Below are positions 7,180-15,167 of a stretch of DNA of 64,000 bases, piece by piece. The notes below the pieces were generated by a model. It saw only the letters and a list, made by a program, of their open reading frames with translations. It searched no databases and was not told the DNA's origin. Each line of letters begins with the position of its first letter. Within the stretch, counting starts at the first letter, position 1. Both the position numbers and the translations under genes were made by a program. Location of the stretch: the NCBI RefSeq assembly GCF_004151235.1, contig NZ_JUIV01000006.1, forward strand, positions 175,335 through 239,334. The letters are read 5' to 3'. Origin of the DNA: Flavobacterium anhuiense (lineage in GTDB: Bacteria; Bacteroidota; Bacteroidia; Flavobacteriales; Flavobacteriaceae).

Positions 7180-8703
7180 CTACTGTCTTACATGTTTTCT
7201 GAATGACCTGACGATTTCAAAAATGCCAATACTGACCGCTATCCTTGCTATGAAATCCAATAAGGCGCTCCAGGCACCCAAGACTGCGATATCCTGCATG
7301 AAATCAATCCTGTGCAGCGGATTTAAAAACTGTGGAAAGAAAGGAAGATAATTGGTCAGGAAGGTATTGATTCCTGTTATGCTTACATCCAGGCCAACTG
7401 CTGAAAGGCTGGCTGTAAAAAAGCAGAAAAACAGGAAAGACATTAAAACTGTGACCATACAGGCCTGAGGCCAGTTAGTGCCGTGGCTGCTGTAAAATTT
7501 TGAGACGATGATTGAGAAACGCGATCCTCTATGCCGCTGGTCAGATACTGATTCGTATCTGAAATATTTATACAGATAGAGCTGCGAAATCCGGTAGTAT
7601 TCCGCCTTATCTTTAGTATTGTTCTGTTTAGCGGCTGAAGAGTACAGGTCATTGTATATATTATAGTAATTCAGAAAATCATCTGTGGAGTTGACATCTG
7701 GAATCTGGGAATTTATAAGTTTAACAGCAGACAGGTCGGAGTTAAGTAATTTCAATGCATATCTTTCAAACATTATGCTTTTTAATTCCAATATGCCTGC
7801 AGAGGAGTTGTTAATGGTAAATTCTGCTGAGAGGTCATCGTAATACTCCAGAAAATCGGTATAGTAGTTCTGTTCTATAAATTCCCTGAATCTTAAAACA
7901 GGGTGGTAGCCGCTGTAAATTTCCAGTGTGCTTATGCCTTTTCTGTAGAGTGCGTGCACAATCTGCAGCTCGTTATGATGAACTTTGTCAAATTCGCTGT
8001 ATGCCTTGATATACTTTTCCAGCGTCTGGTCTGTAAATCTTTTGACCCCGACCGGCCTTAGTTTGGAAAAATAGAATTTACCGTCGTTATTGAGATCATT
8101 GAATTCTATTTTTTTATTGATGATATTATTGAAATCAAGCCGTGAGGAAACATTATAATAGCCAGAAAGGCTGATATTGTTGATGACCGCTTTTTTCGCA
8201 AAAATAGTTGCACCTGAAGAAGAATCGACGGCCAGCGTATCTACAAGGAGAAATTTACCCGATAAAGAAATCTGCGTTTTTTCATTTAACGGCTTGAGGT
8301 CAAGAACCTGAATAAAGCCGCCTTCTATAGTGATGCCATTTGTAGATTCTGTTTTGGAAAGCGTAAGGTATTTTAATTTACAGTGATTTATGGTAAGCCC
8401 CTGATGAAAAAGGCAGTTGTTGAAAATTAGTCCAGCGCCTTCAATATCAAAAACGATGAATTCCTTTTCAAAGGAACAGTGCCTGAATTCCACCCTGTCT
8501 GCCATGGTTGTGTTCTTTATGAAAACATCATCAAAATGACAGTTGGAAAAAGTGACAGGTTCGTTGATACTGTCCACCTCTATGATCAGTATTCCTTCGA
8601 TTTTCCTATCTGTGATATGTTTGGTGGCATACGGTGTTACTGCGCTGATTAAAGCTGTGTTGCGTAAGAGTTTCAGGATATCTGCCGGAATGCTGTTTTC
8701 CAA
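7180..8703 (-). CDS. beta-helix/pentapeptide-like membrane protein of unknown function
   Basis: A 507-residue protein. Residues about 45-200 form repeating short strands (VTFSNCHFDDVFIKNTTMAD, VEFRHCSFEKEF, LIFNNCLFHQGLTINHCKL) typical of a right-handed beta-helix close to pentapeptide repeats. A helical middle follows, including a segment rich in Tyr (YYTDFLEYYDDL). The C-terminus has two hydrophobic helices (CMVTVLMSFLFFCFFTASLS and WSALLDFIARIAVSIGIFEI) separated by about 45 residues, then a basic tail. The same layout, pentapeptide domain plus a two-helix membrane end, occurs in proteins associated with ion channels, but no selectivity filter is visible. It stands alone, convergent with the MBL gene. 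Function not recognised. Confidence 0.7.
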   Translation of the reverse strand: MENSIPADILKLLRNTALISAVTPYATKHITDRKIEGILIIEVDSINEPVTFSNCHFDDVFIKNTTMADRVEFRHCSFEKEFIVFDIEGAGLIFNNCLFHQGLTINHCKLKYLTLSKTESTNGITIEGGFIQVLDLKPLNEKTQISLSGKFLLVDTLAVDSSSGATIFAKKAVINNISLSGYYNVSSRLDFNNIINKKIEFNDLNNDGKFYFSKLRPVGVKRFTDQTLEKYIKAYSEFDKVHHNELQIVHALYRKGISTLEIYSGYHPVLRFREFIEQNYYTDFLEYYDDLSAEFTINNSSAGILELKSIMFERYALKLLNSDLSAVKLINSQIPDVNSTDDFLNYYNIYNDLYSSAAKQNNTKDKAEYYRISQLYLYKYFRYESVSDQRHRGSRFSIIVSKFYSSHGTNWPQACMVTVLMSFLFFCFFTASLSAVGLDVSITGINTFLTNYLPFFPQFLNPLHRIDFMQDIAVLGAWSALLDFIARIAVSIGIFEIVRSFRKHVRQ

Positions 8704-8884
8704 GAGTATGATTTTTTTAATTTAAAGACCTTGTGCTTGTGCTCGAATAGTTATTTCAAAGATAGTGAATTTATATTGTCAGAATAATTGTTCAAAGCAG
8801 CGGCAGGTGTATTTTGAGATTTCGCACTATAGTAGTATCTTAGCAGAGAATGAAAAGTACGCCCTGCAAAGGCTAACAGCAATT

Positions 8885-10321
8885 ATGGGACCCGAACAGT
8901 ATATCAGACTCTCACAGCTCAACGACCAGATCCAGGACACGATCAATTCCCGCTTCAAGGGACAGACGTACTGGGTTGTGGCTGATATCACCAACCATTC
9001 CTTCAAGGCCGACAAGAAGATCCATTACTTTGAGCTGGTGGAGAAATCAGCCAGCAGCAGCGCGATTACAGCCAAAATACTGGGCAAGTCGTGGGGAGCC
9101 GGAGCGCTGAAGATCCTTGATTTTGAAATCGCAACCGGACAGCGCTTCAGCAACAACCTTCATGTGCTGGTGCAGGTGAGCGTGGACTACCATCCCCTGT
9201 ATGGCCTGTCGGTGAACCTTCTGGACATCGACAGCAATTTCATGCTCGGCATACTGGAGCAGCAGCGCAATGCCACACTGGCAAGGCTGACAAGAGAGAA
9301 TGATTTCATACACAAAGAAGGCGAGGGGTATTCCACCCTCAACAGCCGTCTGAAGCTTCCTGCGGTCATCCAGAGGGTGGCGGTAATCTCTTCAAGCAGT
9401 TCTGCGGGAAACGAGGATTTCCGCCACACGATGCAGCATAACGATTTCGGGTATGTCTTTCAGATCGATGACTATCATACAGTCGTGCAGGGCGACAACA
9501 ACGCCAAGCTGTTCCTAAACAAGCTTATCGAGGTCTACAACACCGGTATTTCTTACGATGCCATTGTCATTACAAGGGGAGGCGGATCGCAGTCCGATTT
9601 CCTGATTTTTGACAACTACAATATCGGAAGGGCTGTCGCCAAGTTACCCATTCCAGTGATCACCGGAATCGGACACCAGAAAAACGTCAGCATCACCGAC
9701 CTTATGGCGCATACCCATACCAAAACCCCGACCAAGGCGGCGGAGTTCATCATAGCGCACAACCGCAGTTTTGAGCAGCACATCCTCTCCCTGCAAAGGA
9801 CCATAGCCATGAAATCGCAGCAGCTTTTCCTCCGATATTACAAAGAACTCAGCGAACTTAAAAGTATGGTCAGCCACAATGCAAGGGAACTGATCGCCGC
9901 GCAGAAAGAAGAGCTTGTGCTGCAAAAGCAGCATATTTCGCAGGCAAGCCGAAACCTGCTGGCGAAAGAAAGGCAGAACCTGCTGCTGAGTGCCCAAAAA
10001 GCACTGCAAAGGCCGCAGCGCATCATCCAGCAGCAAAAAAGCGACCTTGAATATTTAAAAGGCAGCCTGAAGATCTTTACCGTCCAGTACCTGCGCAGCC
10101 GAAAACTCCAGCTGGAGGATCACCGGAAAACCATAAAACTGCTGTCCCCGCAGAATGTGCTGAAAAGAGGGTATGCCGTGATACGTAAAAACAGCAAAAT
10201 TGCAAACGGGGCTGAGAACATACAAGAAGGAGAGGAAATAGAGATAGTACTAAAAGATGCCATACTTAAAAGTACGGTCAATGAAAAAATACAATACGAT
10301 GGAAAACACACTGACTTATGA
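8885..10321 (+). CDS. xseA: exodeoxyribonuclease VII large subunit
   Basis: Exonuclease VII degrades single-stranded DNA from both ends; this is the catalytic subunit. From the ATG at 8885 it begins MGPEQYIRLSQLNDQIQDTI, the OB-fold start, with WVVADITNHS matching the WIxGEIS-type motif. The catalytic core shows VAVISSSSSAGNEDF, DAIVITRGGGSQSDF and PVITGIGHQKNVSITDLMAH, followed by the long coiled-coil arm and a C-terminal LSPQNVLKRGYAVIRK segment. About 479 residues, normal for the family. An upstream GTG (8765) would add 40 unlikely residues. The 3' end overlaps xseB. A copy on accessory DNA rather than the core chromosome is notable. Confidence 0.9.
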   Translation: MGPEQYIRLSQLNDQIQDTINSRFKGQTYWVVADITNHSFKADKKIHYFELVEKSASSSAITAKILGKSWGAGALKILDFEIATGQRFSNNLHVLVQVSVDYHPLYGLSVNLLDIDSNFMLGILEQQRNATLARLTRENDFIHKEGEGYSTLNSRLKLPAVIQRVAVISSSSSAGNEDFRHTMQHNDFGYVFQIDDYHTVVQGDNNAKLFLNKLIEVYNTGISYDAIVITRGGGSQSDFLIFDNYNIGRAVAKLPIPVITGIGHQKNVSITDLMAHTHTKTPTKAAEFIIAHNRSFEQHILSLQRTIAMKSQQLFLRYYKELSELKSMVSHNARELIAAQKEELVLQKQHISQASRNLLAKERQNLLLSAQKALQRPQRIIQQQKSDLEYLKGSLKIFTVQYLRSRKLQLEDHRKTIKLLSPQNVLKRGYAVIRKNSKIANGAENIQEGEEIEIVLKDAILKSTVNEKIQYDGKHTDL

Positions 10322-10505
10322 GGCAGCAGCCAAAGAGCTGGCCCTGATTGCAAAAGAAATGGAAGATGAGAGCATCTCTGTGGACGAGCTGGCGGCCAAA
10401 GTGAAAAGGGCATCCGAGCTCATCGAGTTCTGCCAGGCAAAACTAAAATCCACCGAGGCGGAAGTGGCCAAAATCATCAGCGGAATGGAGAACCCGAAGG
10501 AGTAA
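10299..10505 (+). CDS. xseB: exodeoxyribonuclease VII small subunit
   Basis: A 68-residue helical-hairpin protein, MENTLTYEAAAKELALIAKE...SVDELAAKVKRASELIEFCQ, with the regular Leu/Ala heptads and length of XseB, which binds along the coiled coil of XseA. I chose the ATG at 10299, which lies inside the end of xseA (23-base overlap); 10281 and 10257 are possible in-frame alternatives. The tight overlap implies translational coupling and matched subunit synthesis. A terminator follows at 10622. Confidence 0.88.
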   Translation: MENTLTYEAAAKELALIAKEMEDESISVDELAAKVKRASELIEFCQAKLKSTEAEVAKIISGMENPKE

Positions 10506-10621
10506 AGACGGCGCCTGCATACTAAAAAGGCATTTTCCGGCGTTATAGTATCAGATATAAGCCGATCAAACGCCTGTAACGAATACCGTTCTGCAGGAGA
10601 GATACAAGCCTAAAAACGTAC

Positions 10622-10656
10622 AAAAGCCCAGCCGCTGATAACAGCACTGGGCTTTT
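10622..10656 (+). terminator. bidirectional-looking terminator between xseB and uvrD
   Basis: AAAAGCCCAG (10622-10631) pairs perfectly with CTGGGCTTTT (10647-10656). A/T flanks on both sides mean it could serve the rightward xseAB and also stop leftward transcripts from the helicase gene. Confidence 0.7.
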
Positions 10657-10690
10657 GCATTGATAATGATCAAACAAAAAAAACTAAAAA

Positions 10691-10747
10691 GCTAAAAATA
10701 AACAGAGAAGCTAAAAGATAACAAATAAGCTAAAAATAAATAAAAAC
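10691..10747. repeat. three direct repeats of 19 bases
   Basis: GCTAAAA recurs at 10691, 10710 and 10729 with exactly 19 bases between starts, and copies one and three share GCTAAAAATAAA. The tract is A-rich and noncoding, at the 3' side of the helicase gene. It may be an iteron-like protein-binding array or a chance low-complexity tract. Confidence 0.45.
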
Positions 10748-10762
10748 GAATCTTAAGGTTTC

Positions 10763-13114
10763 TCAAAGTTTCCACCACTTTTTTGCATCCTTTTTGTCTT
10801 TTTGAGTATTTTCATCCGGCTCCGCATCAAAAATAGCATCGGGGGAAAATTCCGGATTGTCCTTCGTTTGCAGTGCAGGGTCCTGCCCAAAAGGGTCAGG
10901 AGCTGTTTTCAGATGCTCGGCAAGTTCCAGAAGTTCCTTCGGCCCTTCTGAATCCCCGCTGTCCTCGGAAAAGGCGGTCAGATGCCTGAAGCCGAAATCG
11001 ATGGGCTTTACTTTTCCAATATCGAAAAAATCCACCAGATATTCCTTTTTCTCCAGATTCACCGTCTGTATTCTTCCTTTATTCCAGATCGGATGCAGGA
11101 CCATATCGCCTTCGCGGAAAGCGGTGTTTTCCGAAGGCTGAGCAGCGCCCAGGCTGTTTCGGCTGTTTTCTATGATCTGCTGGGAGAGCACCCCTTTTCG
11201 GACATAGAATTCCTCCTTGATTTCAAAAAGAAACCTTGAAGGATATTTATTGAGTCCCGTGGTAAAATTAAAGCCTTCGGAATCGGTCATGTAGAAGCGT
11301 TTTTCGGCGCGTGTGACGGCCACATACATGAGCCTTCTTTCTTCTTCAATGGCACGCGCCCTTCTTTCCTTGACCGACAGTGCGCTCGGCAGCACGCCCT
11401 CCGTGAAACCGCATAGGAAGACATAAGGGAATTCAAGCCCTTTGGAAATGTGTATGGTCATCAGTTTGACCTTGTCCTGATTGTCGGTATCGGCATCCAG
11501 ATCGGTATACAGCGATACTTCCTGCAGGTATTCGATGATGTCCACAGGAGCGTTGTTTTCCTTTTCGAGCAGCAGCATGGAATTGACAAGCTCCTTGATG
11601 TTCTCCAGCCTGTCCTCGTCACCGTCTTTGCGGTAGAGCTCGGAAAGCCCGCTTTTATCGAGTATGATCTTCACAAGGTCCGATATGGATTTCGTTTTGG
11701 CTGTTTCGCGCAGTTCTGCAATCAGCCCCAGAAATTCAACAGCGCCTTTTTTTGCCAGTTCCTTGTCTGTTATATTGTTTTCGAGTGCCTGCAGGAGCGA
11801 TAGGTTCTGTTCGCCTGCCAGAAGGCTGAGCCTTTCAAGGAATTTTTTGCCCAGTCCTCTTGAAGGATGGTTGTGCATGCGCAGGAAAGAGAAATTGTCC
11901 CCCTGTACGATAAGCCTTAAAAGGGAGAGTACGTCCTTGATCTCTTTTCTTTCAAAGAAACGGATGCCCCCAAAAATGGCGTAGGGAATATTGTCCTTGA
12001 TCAGCGCCTGCTCAATATTTCTGGAAAGATGGTTGGAGCGGTACAGTATGGTTATATCAGAATACGAAGCCTGCTCAGCCTGCAGTATCTCCTTGATTTC
12101 AGCGGCTATCCACCGGCTCTCCTCAAAGTCATTCTTTCCGTGAAAGTGCACCACTTCAAATCCTTGAGGCTTGTCGGTGACCATGTCCTTATCCACCCTT
12201 ACCGTATTGTTCTTGATGATGTGGTTCCCGATCTTCAGGATGTTCGGCGTGGAGCGGTAATTGCGGTTCATGATAATGGTCTGCGTATCGGGGAACATGC
12301 TGTCAAACTCCACCAGATATTCGGGCTTGGCACCGCGCCATTCGTAGATGGTCTGGTCTGGATCCCCGACAAGGAAAAGGTTCTGGTGCAGGCGCGAGAG
12401 CATTTCCACCAGATGGAACTGGTTCTCGGAGCTGTCCTGCGCCTCATCCACCTGAATATAATGCAGGTTTTCCTGCCATTTCAAAAGCACATCGGGGTTG
12501 GTGTCCAGAATAAAAGCCGTGAAATGGATCAGATCATCAAAATCCAAGGCATAGTTGCGTTTGAGCTTGTCCAGATAAATCTGGAAGATACGGCTGGAGA
12601 GCGAATCGCTTTCATCCGGTTCAAAGCCTTTGTTTTCAAGGATATAGCCCAGGTAATTTGAAGTGCTTTTCTGCTTGGATATAAAGCGCAGCACCTGTTT
12701 GAAGGTCAGGTGTTTGGAATTGATCTGCAGCTCGCTGAAAATATCGCGCAGTATGCTTTTCTGATCTTCGGCGTCCAGTATGATAAAGTTCTTCGGATAA
12801 TGTATTTTGTTGATCTCCTCACGCAGGAACCTTACGCAGAAGCCATGATAGGTGGTGATGAAAGCCAGGTCATAGGTATCTCCGATAAGCGCCTTGACAC
12901 GTCTTTTCATTTCCTGGGCGGCCTTGTTGGTAAAGGTAACGCAGAGTATGTTGGAGGAGTTTATCCCAAGCCTGTCCACAATGTAGGCAAAGCGAGAGGT
13001 AAGGGCTTTTGTTTTCCCAGATCCCGCACCCGCAATAACACGCACGTATCCTTCTGTGGTCTTCACGGCCTGAAGCTGGCTGGGATTAAGGTTTTCTAGA
13101 ATCGGGTCGTTCAT
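10763..13114 (-). CDS. UvrD/PcrA-like superfamily 1 DNA helicase
   Basis: An ATP-driven 3'-5' helicase of about 783 residues. From the ATG at 13114 (MNDPILENLNPSQLQAVKTT) the motifs run in canonical order: Q motif and Walker A (VIAGAGSGKTKAL), ILCVTFTNKAAQEMKRRV, TYHGFCVRFLR, DEAQDSSENQ (motif II), FLVGDPDQTIYEWRGA, LNRNYRST-type motif (IMNRNYRSTPNIL), VKLMTIHISKGLEFPYVFLC and LMYVAVTRAEKRFYM. After the helicase core there is a small domain (VLHPIWNKGRIQTVNLEK) like the RNA-polymerase-binding tail of PcrA/UvrD, then an acidic end. An upstream start at 13153 would add 13 residues. Likely acts in repair or in replication of the element together with the neighbouring repair genes. Confidence 0.9.
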   Translation of the reverse strand: MNDPILENLNPSQLQAVKTTEGYVRVIAGAGSGKTKALTSRFAYIVDRLGINSSNILCVTFTNKAAQEMKRRVKALIGDTYDLAFITTYHGFCVRFLREEINKIHYPKNFIILDAEDQKSILRDIFSELQINSKHLTFKQVLRFISKQKSTSNYLGYILENKGFEPDESDSLSSRIFQIYLDKLKRNYALDFDDLIHFTAFILDTNPDVLLKWQENLHYIQVDEAQDSSENQFHLVEMLSRLHQNLFLVGDPDQTIYEWRGAKPEYLVEFDSMFPDTQTIIMNRNYRSTPNILKIGNHIIKNNTVRVDKDMVTDKPQGFEVVHFHGKNDFEESRWIAAEIKEILQAEQASYSDITILYRSNHLSRNIEQALIKDNIPYAIFGGIRFFERKEIKDVLSLLRLIVQGDNFSFLRMHNHPSRGLGKKFLERLSLLAGEQNLSLLQALENNITDKELAKKGAVEFLGLIAELRETAKTKSISDLVKIILDKSGLSELYRKDGDEDRLENIKELVNSMLLLEKENNAPVDIIEYLQEVSLYTDLDADTDNQDKVKLMTIHISKGLEFPYVFLCGFTEGVLPSALSVKERRARAIEEERRLMYVAVTRAEKRFYMTDSEGFNFTTGLNKYPSRFLFEIKEEFYVRKGVLSQQIIENSRNSLGAAQPSENTAFREGDMVLHPIWNKGRIQTVNLEKKEYLVDFFDIGKVKPIDFGFRHLTAFSEDSGDSEGPKELLELAEHLKTAPDPFGQDPALQTKDNPEFSPDAIFDAEPDENTQKDKKDAKKWWKL

Positions 13115-13178
13115 TTTCTGCAGCAATAATTTTTTTGGTCTTGTTGATTTCAAGACAGGCAGACCAATACCTGTTATG

Positions 13179-13186
13179 CAAATTTA
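13179..13186 (-). promoter_or_regulatory. possible -7 box of the helicase gene
   Basis: On the minus strand this reads TAAATTTG, matching the Bacteroidota TAnnTTTG element, 65 bases before the chosen start. No convincing TTG box at the usual spacing, so moderate to low confidence. Confidence 0.35.
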
Positions 13187-13588
13187 GGCAATTATTTCCA
13201 AGCCGTACCGAAGGCTTAAATAGAATTGTGTTTTTGTGTGAAACCCATAGATATACTTTTGTAAAACATTTATATAATGGATTTTATGTTGTTTTATCTA
13301 AACTGTCTGTTTATTATATAGACCCTTGCAGCATGCAGAAAGAGGATCGAGGGAAAGATAAGGCATAATAAAAATCCTGAAGGGAACCTGCAACCGATAA
13401 GGCCGCTAAGCTATCTTCAAGATCTTATTTCATGCTTAAGATTTCCAATCGGTTTGATCCTGTTCTCTTAAGCCATTTCCATGCGATTTGCGCTACTTAT
13501 TTATGATAAGTCTGATCCTAGTTCAAAAAATAGTTTTATATCCGTCACAGGGCGTAAAAACCCCTTTAGCCTAAACAGCAGTCAAAAC
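13187..13588. other. noncoding stretch upstream of the helicase gene
   Basis: No plausible gene. It holds a 7-base inverted pair (AACCGAT near 13391 and ATCGGTT near 13450) too far apart to interpret, and otherwise mixed sequence between the helicase promoter region and the end of the small acidic gene. Confidence 0.3.
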
Positions 13589-13840
13589 TCAAGGAATCAA
13601 TTCATCGTCATCCTCAACTGCTTTTTCTTCGTCAAGGGTTCTTCTGTCAGCATCGGGGTTACGCTCATCCGGACGTGGATTGGCGTGTTCTGAAGCATCG
13701 CTGTGAATTCCGGTGGTATCATTCTCGTGCTGGTTGATGGCCGGATCTTTTTTCTCCAAAAGTTCTGAATTTATGGAATCATCTGCTGCGTGATAGGTAC
13801 GTTCATCCTGATCGTATCTATTCTGATTTTCTCTAGACAT
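13589..13840 (-). CDS. small acidic hydrophilic protein of unknown function
   Basis: An 83-residue, strongly charged protein beginning MSRENQNRYDQDERTYHAAD and ending KAVEDDDELIP. It has almost no hydrophobic residues, no Cys, and is rich in Asp, Glu, Asn, Arg and His, so it is probably intrinsically disordered. Short proteins of this kind are common in Flavobacteriia near stress genes, but I cannot assign a family. It lies alone, in the same direction as the DUF3606-like gene upstream of it, 155 bases away. Confidence 0.55.
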   Translation of the reverse strand: MSRENQNRYDQDERTYHAADDSINSELLEKKDPAINQHENDTTGIHSDASEHANPRPDERNPDADRRTLDEEKAVEDDDELIP

Positions 13841-13995
13841 GATCTTCTTTTTTTAGTGTCATATTAAAATTTGGCAAAGCATTCAATTTTTTGATTTGTA
13901 GTATTTTAATGTATTATTACTAGTGTAAAACTTTAATATCGATAATTAAAGGAAAAATGAAACTATAAATCAATATATACTGCTTTTTTAAAAGC

Positions 13996-14301
13996 TTAAA
14001 GCTGTGATAATTTTGAAGGGTCCGTTGCCTCTTCAATGCTTTTCTCTTGGGGATTATAATGGGCATCATCATGCCACGGGCCGTCTTTCAAGCGGACCGA
14101 TTCCGATGCGCTTTCCCTTGAAGGGGGATTCTCGCTGATATGTTCCACAACTTCCTCTACCGTTGTGCCGGCAGCCCTAACGGCATCTTTTAAGATTTCC
14201 TCAGGCACATTGAGCTTTTCTGCCCACAGCTGTATTTCGTTTTGATCGGAGATATCGATATGGGCATTATCCTCTTGCCCTGTTCTGTTTATATTTTCCA
14301 T
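13996..14301 (-). CDS. DUF3606-like small protein
   Basis: A 101-residue protein from the ATG at 14301 (MENINRTGQEDNAHIDISDQ). The segment ISDQNEIQLWAEKLNVPEEI with LKDAVRAAGTTVEEVVEHI matches the short helical DUF3606 pattern, in which a predicted helix-turn-helix-like unit is followed by a variable tail. The tail here is polar (PSRESASESVRL, KDGPWHDDAHYNP). The longer frame from 14349 adds an unlikely leader. DUF3606 proteins are small and of unknown function, often next to stress or repair genes, which fits the AlkB and polymerase genes nearby. Confidence 0.65.
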   Translation of the reverse strand: MENINRTGQEDNAHIDISDQNEIQLWAEKLNVPEEILKDAVRAAGTTVEEVVEHISENPPSRESASESVRLKDGPWHDDAHYNPQEKSIEEATDPSKLSQL

Positions 14302-14489
14302 GATTCTTAATTTTAATGGTTTATCCAAAGTTACTGTGGGCAGACCCAATGCTGTTATATTATAAAACAGGAATATTATAGGATTGCTATGATATTCAAT
14401 GATTTATAATCTGTATCTAAAGCAATGGATCAATGGCAGTAAAAATGGAAAAATAAGAGCGCTGATATATAAATAATAAAAAAAAAACG

Positions 14490-15110
14490 TTAGACTTCCC
14501 TGACCTGACGGAAGGTAAGGTTGATCCTTGGCAGGACAGGACGGGCGGTCTTGGGAACCTGATGCTCCCAATGGGTATTGGTATGGCCTGCCATGAGCAG
14601 AAAGGTCCCGTGGTGCAGCGGGATTTCTATCGGCGCAATATGTTTGAGCGTTTTATGGCGCAGGCGGAACAGGCGCGTTTCCCCGAAAGTCACAGAAGCG
14701 ATGTTCATGTCCTTGTTGCTCGATGAAGTCTTGTCGCTGTGCCATCCCACGCCGTCAGTGCCGTCCCTGTAGAGATTCAGCAGCACGGCGTTAAAGTTTA
14801 TGCGGGTTTCCTTTTCCACACGCTGCCTGATCTGGAGCAGCTCCAAGGGCCAGTCGGGATTGGATCTGCGCTCGGGCCTGCCCGAATCCCCATACCATGA
14901 GATCATGCGCGGAGCCGTGACCACCTTGTCGTACATCGGCATTTCATATTCCCTCCACTGGGTGCCATGGTATAAAACATTGTAATAATGATCGGATTCG
15001 GCTTTGCTGAAAAAATTATCAATCAGCAGCAGGTCGGCATCGGGGACGTCAAATATTCTTCTGCCGCCATTACCCGATGAAAAAATTTCGGTATCATCAA
15101 AAAGCATCAT
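14490..15110 (-). CDS. AlkB-type DNA repair dioxygenase
   Basis: A 2-oxoglutarate/Fe(II) dioxygenase that removes alkyl groups from damaged DNA bases by oxidation. The 206-residue protein shows the iron ligands H124 and D126 in GWHSDKT and H183 in HWEHQVPK, plus the 2-oxoglutarate-binding arginines in RPVLPRINLTFR (R195 and R201). NAVLLNLYRDGTDGVGWHSD is the typical lead-in. The protein resembles the short AlkB forms found in many bacteria. It follows the DnaE-like gene by 57 bases in the same direction, so it is probably the third gene of the dinB-dnaE-alkB unit. This places direct reversal of alkylation beside translesion synthesis. Confidence 0.9.
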   Translation of the reverse strand: MMLFDDTEIFSSGNGGRRIFDVPDADLLLIDNFFSKAESDHYYNVLYHGTQWREYEMPMYDKVVTAPRMISWYGDSGRPERRSNPDWPLELLQIRQRVEKETRINFNAVLLNLYRDGTDGVGWHSDKTSSSNKDMNIASVTFGETRLFRLRHKTLKHIAPIEIPLHHGTFLLMAGHTNTHWEHQVPKTARPVLPRINLTFRQVREV

Positions 15111-15167
15111 CTTTTTTATTTTTTTAGTTCATACTCAGGCTGCCATCGTAAAGCCGGAAGAAGCCTG

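Noticed and set aside
8765..8884. N-terminal extension of xseA from a GTG
   Set aside because: The 40 residues do not resemble XseA; the OB-fold start begins at the ATG at 8885.
12029..12661. A 210-codon open frame opposite the helicase gene
   Set aside because: It is a shadow of the helicase on the complementary strand; the protein lacks motifs and the helicase motifs are unambiguous.
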